Below are positions 59,220-64,000 of a DNA stretch of 64,000 bases, in pieces. The first letter of the stretch is position 1. Each line of letters begins with the position of its first letter. The position numbers and the translations under genes are program-made. Below the pieces are notes generated by a model. The model ran no database searches. It saw nothing but the letters and a program-made list of their open reading frames with translations, and was not told where the DNA came from. Source of the DNA: Candidatus Aminicenantota bacterium (GTDB taxonomy: Bacteria > Acidobacteriota > Aminicenantia > S016-38); contig JAMOUJ010000006.1 of the NCBI GenBank assembly GCA_027068075.1, positions 282,706 to 346,705 on the forward strand, given 5' to 3'.

Positions 59220-59650
59220 TGGACAAGGCTTCTCTCAATAAGGTGATACTCCTGGGACGACTGGGAAGGGACCCGGAGGTTAGATACCTTCCCACGGAGA
59301 GCGGAGAGAGGGTGCTGGCCCGCTTTACCCTGGCCACCACCCGCGTTTACAAAAAAGGGGGGACCTACCAGGAAGAGACCGAGTGGCATTCCATCCATTG
59401 CTGGGGAGACCTGGCTAAATGGGTGGGGGAATACCTGAGAAAGGGAAGGCAGATTCTGGTGGAGGGCCGGCTGCGGAGCCGCAGGTGGGAACAGGACGGC
59501 CAGACCAGGAAAAAGGTTGAGATCGTGGCGGAGAAGATCGTCCTCCTGGGAAGGAAGGAGGAGTCCATCCCCGAGCCCGCCGCCGAGGAATTTCCGGCAG
59601 AACCTCCGGACCTTGAGCCCTCTGAGCCCGACGACGAAGTTCCCTTCTGA
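59219..59650 (+). CDS. ssb: single-stranded DNA-binding protein
   Basis: A 143-residue OB-fold protein: NKVILLGRLGRDPEVRYLP, FTLATTRVY, TEWHSIHCWGDLAKWVGEYLRKGRQILVEGRLRSRRW are SSB signatures, and the C-terminal tip is acidic (EPDDEVPF), which recruits repair and replication proteins. The ATG shares a base with the cpoB stop (TAATG). Confidence 0.95.
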   Translation: MDKASLNKVILLGRLGRDPEVRYLPTESGERVLARFTLATTRVYKKGGTYQEETEWHSIHCWGDLAKWVGEYLRKGRQILVEGRLRSRRWEQDGQTRKKVEIVAEKIVLLGRKEESIPEPAAEEFPAEPPDLEPSEPDDEVPF

Positions 59651-59671
59651 GGGCGGGTTTCAGTAGAACCT

Positions 59672-60358
59672 TCAGGGAAGTTCCAGCCTCAGGCCGCTTC
59701 CCGTCCCTTTGACGGGGAAGTATTCCCCGAATATCTCCAGGGTTCGCTCCCCGCTACAGTGGGCTGGAAGGGCCATGACGACCCCGGCGGCTTTCAGGGT
59801 TTCCGCCACCCTCCTGATCTTTTCCTCCGGGGCGGAAAAAAGGTGAAATCCGCCCATTATCACCACGGGTTTCTGGAATTTTTCCCCGGTCAATTCTGCG
59901 AATTTTTCTATTCCCGGATGGGAGCACCCTCCCACCAGAAGAACCCTCTCCCTCCCCTCCACCACCAGGAATTGCTCTGGAACCGGTCCGGGAAGTTCGG
60001 GACCGATCCATATCCCGGGACGAATTTCCCTCCATCCGTTTCCCCTTATCACCTCTGCACCTTTTCTTTTGAGTTCTTCTTCAAATTTGTGGCTGAATCC
60101 TTCTCCCACATAAACCTTTATTCCCGGACTTTGTCTCACCAGCGGGAAAAGGCCCGCCGTGTGATCCCAGTGCCCGTGGGACACCACCATCTCTTTTACG
60201 GAGGAGGGGGCCACGGCCTTCCGAAGGTTTTCCATGAATTCCTCGGGGTCGGAACCGGTGTCAAAGAGCAAGTCTCTGCCCAGCAGCACCGACCAGCCCC
60301 ATCCGCTCTTCCAGCCCATTTCGCCGGGACTGTTGTCGTAAATTACCGTGATTTCCAC
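59672..60358 (-). CDS. MBL-fold hydrolase, MptA/dihydropterin-synthase-like group
   Basis: A 228-residue metallo-beta-lactamase-fold protein. Zinc motif VVSHGHWDHTAGL, then LLVGGCSHPGI and VMALPAHCSGE. The set GHWDH...GGCSH...PxHC is that of the family named after the methanogen 7,8-dihydropterin-6-methyl-aminobenzene phosphate synthase; in bacteria the substrate is unknown. GTG start, 6 bases after a TAAAAT box. Confidence 0.8.
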   Translation of the reverse strand: MEITVIYDNSPGEMGWKSGWGWSVLLGRDLLFDTGSDPEEFMENLRKAVAPSSVKEMVVSHGHWDHTAGLFPLVRQSPGIKVYVGEGFSHKFEEELKRKGAEVIRGNGWREIRPGIWIGPELPGPVPEQFLVVEGRERVLLVGGCSHPGIEKFAELTGEKFQKPVVIMGGFHLFSAPEEKIRRVAETLKAAGVVMALPAHCSGERTLEIFGEYFPVKGTGSGLRLELP

Positions 60359-60364
60359 GAAAAA

Positions 60365-60370
60365 ATTTTA
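60365..60370 (-). promoter_or_regulatory. -10 box for a leaderless MBL-hydrolase transcript
   Basis: TAAAAT on the minus strand (60370-60365), six bases before the GTG at 60358. A TTGTTG -35 (60393-60388) overlaps the divergent nrdJ promoter. Confidence 0.45.
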
Positions 60371-60383
60371 TCATTTTTTTCTG

Positions 60384-60412
60384 TTGACAACAAGATATTG
60401 GGATGGTATATT
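60384..60412 (+). promoter_or_regulatory. sigma-70 promoter of nrdJ
   Basis: TTGACA (60384-60389), a 17-base spacer and TATATT (60407-60412): a near-consensus promoter. The start would be near 60419, giving a ~26-base leader with AGGAGGG. Confidence 0.85.
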
Positions 60413-60431
60413 CTCAAAGCACAACATATTG
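60391..60431. promoter_or_regulatory. candidate NrdR box pair
   Basis: CAAGATATTG (60391-60400) and CAACATATTG (60422-60431) are two near-identical AT-rich boxes, 31 bp apart from start to start (three helical turns), like the paired NrdR boxes before ribonucleotide reductase genes. They flank the -10 box, so binding would block transcription. No nrdR gene is in the window. Confidence 0.55.
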
Positions 60432-60444
60432 TTAGGAGGGAAAG

Positions 60445-62538
60445 ATGGGAATTGAGGGTTTTAGCGACAATGCCATCAACATTTTGAAGGCAAGGTATTT
60501 CATGAAGGACGAGGAGGGCAATCTCATTGAAACCAGGCCCTCCCAGTTGTTCAACCGGGTGGCCACCTATGTGGCCGGGGCGGAGAAGACCAACAAGGCC
60601 CGGGATTACTGGAAAAAGAGGTTCTACGAGGTGATGATGAACCGGGAGTTCATTCCCAACAGCCCCACCCTCACCGGGGCCGGAAGGGATATGTGCCTGA
60701 GCGCCTGCTTCGTTCTTCCCATTGAAGATTCCATTGACAGCATCTTTGACGCCGTGAAGTACACGGCCATGGTCCACAAGGAGGGGGGAGGAACTGGTTT
60801 TGATTTTTCCAGGATAAGGCCCAAGGGCTCCATGGTTAAAAAGACCCGGGGAGTTGCTTCAGGTCCTGTTTCTTTTATGAAAATTATTGACGCCGCCACA
60901 GAAGAAATTAAACAGGGGGGAGTGAGAAGGGGGGCCAACATGGGGATTTTGAGGGTGGACCACCCGGACATTGAGGAGTTCGTTCAGACCAAAAGGGACG
61001 GAAAAAGCCTTACCAATTTCAACATCTCCGTTGCCATAACCGATAAGTTCTGGGAGGCCTTGAAGGAGGACGGGGAATACGAACTGGTGGCTCCCCACAC
61101 CGGCCAGGTGGTGGGTAAAAGGAAGGCCTCGGAGATCTTTGACATGATAGTGGAGAGCGCCTGGGCCATAGGAGACCCCGGCCTGGTGTTCATAGATCGG
61201 ATCAATGCCCTGAATCCCACCAGGCCCTGGGGTGAGATAAGGGCCACCAATCCCTGTGGGGAACAGCCCCTCCACGATTGGGAAAGTTGTAACCTGGGGT
61301 CCATAAACCTGGCCCGGCTTTACGACCGCAAGAAAAAAGAATTTGACTGGGACCGCTTCGCCTATGTGATTGAGACAGGGATACGGTTCTTGGACAATGT
61401 GATAGATGTTAACAAATTTCCCCTTCCCCAGATAGAAGAGATAACCAAACTCAACCGGAGAATAGGACTCGGGGTCATGGGTCTGGCGGACCTCTTTATC
61501 CTTAAGGGAATAAAATACGACACCGAGGAGGCTTTGGAGGAGGCGGAGAAGATCGCCAAATTCATGAGGGAGAAGGCGGAGGAGCAGACCAGGCTCCTGG
61601 CAGAAGAAAGGGGAAATTTCCCCAACATAGAAAACTCCATATATAAGGGAGAAAAGAGAAGAAACGCCACGGTCCTCACCATAGCCCCCACGGGAACCAT
61701 CTCCAGGATAGCCGGCACCAGTTCATCCATTGAGCCCGTCTTCGCCTTTGAACTGGTCTCCAACATACTGGACGGAAAACTTGTGGACATACACCCCCTT
61801 TACAAAGAGTGGAAGGAGGAGCATCCCAACGAGCCCCTTCCTTCCTACTTCGTCACCGCCCACGAGATAGAGCCCGAATGGCACATAAGGATGCAGGCCG
61901 CCTTTCAGAAGTATGTGGACAACGCCGTTTCCAAAACCATAAACTTCCCCAACTCCGCCACGGTGGAGGACATCAAGGAGGCTTATCTTCTGGCCTACGA
62001 TCTGGGGGTCAAAGGTATAACCGTTTACCGGGACGGCTCCAGGGCAGAGCAGGTCCTTCAGAAGGCCGGGGAGGAGAAAAAACTTGTCCCCAAGGAGAGG
62101 CCGGACAGCCTTCCCTCCAGGACCGACAAGATAAAAACCGGGTTTGGGACCCTCTATGTTACCGTCACCTTCATGGACCAGAAGCCCTTTGAAGTCTTCG
62201 CTCAAATAGGAAAGAGCGGATATTCCACCATGGCGGACGCCGAGGCCTTAGGAAGACTCATCTCCCTGGCCCTGCGCTCAGGAATTGAGCCGAAACTCAT
62301 AATAGAGCAACTGGAGGGAATTGGAGGCTCGGAGCCCATCTTCTACAACGGGGAGATGGTCCAGTCCATCCCCGACGCCATAGCCAAGGTTCTGAAGAGG
62401 ATGCTCGGGGAGACGGAGATAAATTACGAGGAAAGGGACATGACGGTGGAGCGCTGTCCGGTCTGCGGATGGCCACTTCCCGACGAGAAGTGTCCCACCT
62501 GCCCCAACTGCGGCTGGTCCAAGTGCGGAAGCCAGTGA
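60445..62538 (+). CDS. nrdJ: adenosylcobalamin-dependent ribonucleoside-diphosphate reductase (class II)
   Basis: A 697-residue enzyme that makes deoxyribonucleotides with vitamin B12, independent of oxygen. Visible: the first active cysteine in LSACFVLPIEDSIDSIF, the glycine-rich KEGGGTGFDFSRIRP, the radical cysteine in ATNPCGEQPL, TIAPTGTISRIAGTSSSIEP, and a C-terminal zinc ribbon (CPVCGWPLPDEKCPTCPNCG). No NrdA/B is next to it. Suits an anaerobe or microaerobe. Confidence 0.95.
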   Translation: MGIEGFSDNAINILKARYFMKDEEGNLIETRPSQLFNRVATYVAGAEKTNKARDYWKKRFYEVMMNREFIPNSPTLTGAGRDMCLSACFVLPIEDSIDSIFDAVKYTAMVHKEGGGTGFDFSRIRPKGSMVKKTRGVASGPVSFMKIIDAATEEIKQGGVRRGANMGILRVDHPDIEEFVQTKRDGKSLTNFNISVAITDKFWEALKEDGEYELVAPHTGQVVGKRKASEIFDMIVESAWAIGDPGLVFIDRINALNPTRPWGEIRATNPCGEQPLHDWESCNLGSINLARLYDRKKKEFDWDRFAYVIETGIRFLDNVIDVNKFPLPQIEEITKLNRRIGLGVMGLADLFILKGIKYDTEEALEEAEKIAKFMREKAEEQTRLLAEERGNFPNIENSIYKGEKRRNATVLTIAPTGTISRIAGTSSSIEPVFAFELVSNILDGKLVDIHPLYKEWKEEHPNEPLPSYFVTAHEIEPEWHIRMQAAFQKYVDNAVSKTINFPNSATVEDIKEAYLLAYDLGVKGITVYRDGSRAEQVLQKAGEEKKLVPKERPDSLPSRTDKIKTGFGTLYVTVTFMDQKPFEVFAQIGKSGYSTMADAEALGRLISLALRSGIEPKLIIEQLEGIGGSEPIFYNGEMVQSIPDAIAKVLKRMLGETEINYEERDMTVERCPVCGWPLPDEKCPTCPNCGWSKCGSQ

Positions 62539-62578
62539 GGTAATCCCTCAAAAATCCTGTCCGCCTAAAATTTTTGAA

Positions 62579-62606
62579 AAGGGGGAAATTCCCCCTTGAC
62601 TTTTTT
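62579..62606 (+). terminator. rho-independent terminator of nrdJ
   Basis: AAGGGGG (62579-62585), loop AAATT, CCCCCTT (62591-62597), then GAC and six T. Its right arm overlaps the -35 box of the next promoter. Confidence 0.75.
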
Positions 62607-62623
62607 GAAACTTGTAATATTAT
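62596..62623 (+). promoter_or_regulatory. sigma-70 promoter of the MerR-XRE-cupin gene, leaderless
   Basis: TTGACT (62596-62601), 16-base spacer, TATTAT (62618-62623), 7 bases before the ATG at 62631. No Shine-Dalgarno sequence. Confidence 0.65.
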
Positions 62624-62630
62624 TGTAAAT

Positions 62631-63407
62631 ATGAAGTTATTTACCATTGGAGAAGCGGCGGACATTGTGGGGGTGAGCCCTTCCACCTTGAGGTTCTGGG
62701 AAAGGGAGGGGTTAATACATCCCCAGAGGACCCGGGGAGGAGCCCGGAGGTTCACCTGGGAACAGGTGAAAAAACTCAAGAAAATCAAAGAACTCAAGGC
62801 CAGGGGATCCGGCGCCTACGGCATCAGAAAAATACTGAAGGACGAGGTTCCATCTCCTCCGGCGGAAAACCTTTCCCTGGGAGATAAGATAAGGAGGCTG
62901 AGGCAGAGGAAGGGGCTTACCCTCCAGGCCTTTTCGGAAAAAACCGGGCTTTCCGTGGCCTTCCTGAGCCAGGTGGAGAGGGGGAAGGCTAATCTCTCGG
63001 TGGCCAACCTCAGGAAAATCGCCGACGCCTTAGGCGTGAACACCCTTTACTTTTTTGAAAGCACGGCCTCTTCCCGGAGACTCATAAAGGCCGGGGAGAG
63101 GAAAAGTCTTCCCACGGATTTCAAGGGGGTGAGGATGGAACTTCTGGCGGAGGGGAAAACCGCCATGGAGCCCCATCTTTTTTACATTGAACCGGGGGCT
63201 GGAAGCGAGGAAGCCTATTCCCACCAGGGGGAGGAATTCATCTTCGTTTTAGAGGGGAAACTGGAGATATGGATTGACGAGATTGAGCACTACATCTTGG
63301 AGCCGGGCGATACCCTTTACTTCAGCAGTTCCTCCAGGCACCGGTGGAGAAATCCCACCAATAACATGACGGTGGTCCTATGGGTGAACACGCCTCCCAC
63401 CTTCTGA
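62631..63407 (+). CDS. MerR-XRE-cupin triple-domain transcription regulator
   Basis: A 258-residue protein. MerR winged helix (residues 1-68: FTIGEAADIVGVSPSTLRFWEREGLIHPQR), XRE helix-turn-helix (about 85-140: DKIRRLRQRKGLTLQAFSEKTGLSVAFLSQVERGKANLS), and a cupin (about 175-255: IEPGAGSEEAYSHQGEEFIFVLEGKLEIW, LEPGDTLYFSSSSRHRWRN). XRE-cupin regulators (PuuR, SutR-like) commonly control uptake or use of small molecules; the extra MerR domain is unusual. The symporter gene follows after 7 bases, so that transporter is the likely target. The first 19 codons of the longer frame are in the promoter. Confidence 0.9.
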   Translation: MKLFTIGEAADIVGVSPSTLRFWEREGLIHPQRTRGGARRFTWEQVKKLKKIKELKARGSGAYGIRKILKDEVPSPPAENLSLGDKIRRLRQRKGLTLQAFSEKTGLSVAFLSQVERGKANLSVANLRKIADALGVNTLYFFESTASSRRLIKAGERKSLPTDFKGVRMELLAEGKTAMEPHLFYIEPGAGSEEAYSHQGEEFIFVLEGKLEIWIDEIEHYILEPGDTLYFSSSSRHRWRNPTNNMTVVLWVNTPPTF

Positions 63408-63414
63408 GGGAAAG

Positions 63415-64000
63415 ATGACGGTCGTATACGCATGGGGTTTTGCCATCGCCTTCTTCGCCCTCTTTACATGGCTGGGGATAAAGTTCTCCAGGGTGGAAAG
63501 CACCGGGGACTTCCTCCTCATGGGAAGGAGCGTGGGCTTCTGGCTTTTCTTCGGAGCCTACACCGGGGCGGCCATCGGAGGGGCTTCGGTGGCGGGATTT
63601 ACCGGCTACGGCTGGAGCCAGGGCTATTCCTCCATGTGGCTCATCGCCGTTTCCGGGATAACCGTTCCCGCCTTCGCCTTTTTCTTCGCCAAGAAGATAA
63701 ATGTTTTCGGCAGAAAATACGGGGCCTACACCCTATCGGATTTTTTAGCCAGGAGGTTCGGCGAGGAGATTAGAATACCCACCTCCCTGATTTCCTATCT
63801 GAGGCCCGTTTTTATTTCAGGCCTCCAGTTCTTAGCGCTGGGTTTAGTTTTCAAGGTGGGCTTCGGCTTAAACCTCAAACTGGGAATCCTCCTGGGGGCC
63901 GGCGTGGTCCTTCTCTACACGGTAACCGGGGGCCAACTTTCCGCCATAACCTCCCAGTGGTTCCAGTCTATAATCCAGGGCGGGGGAATGCTGCTTTTCC
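63415..64000 (+). CDS. sodium:solute symporter (SSS family), N-terminal part
   Basis: The first 195 residues of a membrane protein that runs off the right edge; no stop codon is seen. TM helices are clear. STGDFLLMGRSVGFW, the TGAAIGGASVAGFTGYGWSQGYSSMW segment (sodium-site helix TM1), YGAYTLSDFLARRFG and VTGGQLSAITSQWFQSIIQG are typical of SSS proteins (proline, pantothenate, sugar or monocarboxylate transporters). The substrate cannot be told. ATG at 63415 after GAGGGAAAG, 7 bases after the regulator. Confidence 0.9.
   Translation, partial: MTVVYAWGFAIAFFALFTWLGIKFSRVESTGDFLLMGRSVGFWLFFGAYTGAAIGGASVAGFTGYGWSQGYSSMWLIAVSGITVPAFAFFFAKKINVFGRKYGAYTLSDFLARRFGEEIRIPTSLISYLRPVFISGLQFLALGLVFKVGFGLNLKLGILLGAGVVLLYTVTGGQLSAITSQWFQSIIQGGGMLLF

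Noticed and set aside
60361-60444. B12 riboswitch before nrdJ
   Set aside because: The leader is only about 26 bases after the predicted start, far too short, and no B12-box is seen.

Overview
The window is 64 kb of densely packed bacterial chromosome with about 60 protein genes. I saw no rRNA, tRNA, CRISPR array, insertion sequence or phage gene. The organism is a diderm with lipopolysaccharide: waaF, waaA, lpxK and a full Tol-Pal cluster are present. It also has type IV pili, many secreted peptidases (M23, S46, S41, M14, S9), a DUF5916/CBM9 barrel protein and a GWxTD protein. The last two are families typical of Acidobacteriota/Aminicenantes and Bacteroidota-like lineages. Arginine is written mostly as AGG/AGA and isoleucine often as ATA, and proteins are rich in Lys/Glu/Arg, which suggests a thermophile. 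A thermophilic Aminicenantes-like (candidate phylum OP8, Acidobacteriota) anaerobe is my best guess, made by inference only.

Layout. 1-6.2 kb: end of accA, a Lon-like protease, an rRNA pseudouridine synthase, an M23 peptidase, and an EIIA/P-II-like pair. 6.3-11.3 kb: DUF5916 barrel protein, S46 peptidase and the major pilin gene, which has a sigma-54 promoter. 11.4-16.7 kb: LPS genes (waaF diverging from waaA-lpxK), a beta-lactamase-fold hydrolase, RNase PH and a PorV-like protein. 16.7-25.8 kb: pilB-pilT-pilC-pilS-pilR running by overlaps into a PAPS-reductase-like/LuxE-like/LuxC-like trio. 25.7-30.3 kb: TrmH methyltransferase, small barrel, GWxTD-TPR protein, Mth938-like protein and EamA transporter. 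30.3-41.4 kb: rex followed by an Mrp-antiporter/complex-I-like respiratory operon. 41.4-43.3 kb: S41 peptidase and GNAT. 43.3-49.7 kb: an apparently self-contained sigma-54 signalling island. 49.7-54.8 kb: M14 peptidase, S9 peptidase fused to an FGE-like domain, and a LOG protein. 54.9-59.7 kb: tolQ-tolR-tolA/tonB-tolB-pal-cpoB and ssb. 59.7-64 kb: MBL hydrolase, B12-dependent ribonucleotide reductase, a MerR-XRE-cupin regulator, and the start of a sodium:solute symporter.

Main systems. The rex operon encodes a membrane complex of the Mbh/Mbx/Mbs type. Its large subunit has lost half of the cysteines that would bind a NiFe centre, so it is probably not a hydrogenase. Its last gene fuses a NuoI-like ferredoxin module to a GltD/NfnB-like flavoprotein, so a ferredoxin/NAD(P)H-linked ion pump under Rex control is likely. 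The 43-50 kb island combines a beta-propeller histidine kinase, an atypical GAFTGA activator, two sigma-54 promoters, two enhancer dyads two helical turns apart, and target genes (a PPC-domain lipoprotein and a PP2C-like protein). Many first genes of transcription units start 6-7 nt after a good -10 box and have no Shine-Dalgarno sequence, which suggests widespread leaderless mRNAs. The PAPS-reductase-like/LuxE/LuxC cassette after pilR is a candidate new acyl-reduction pathway.
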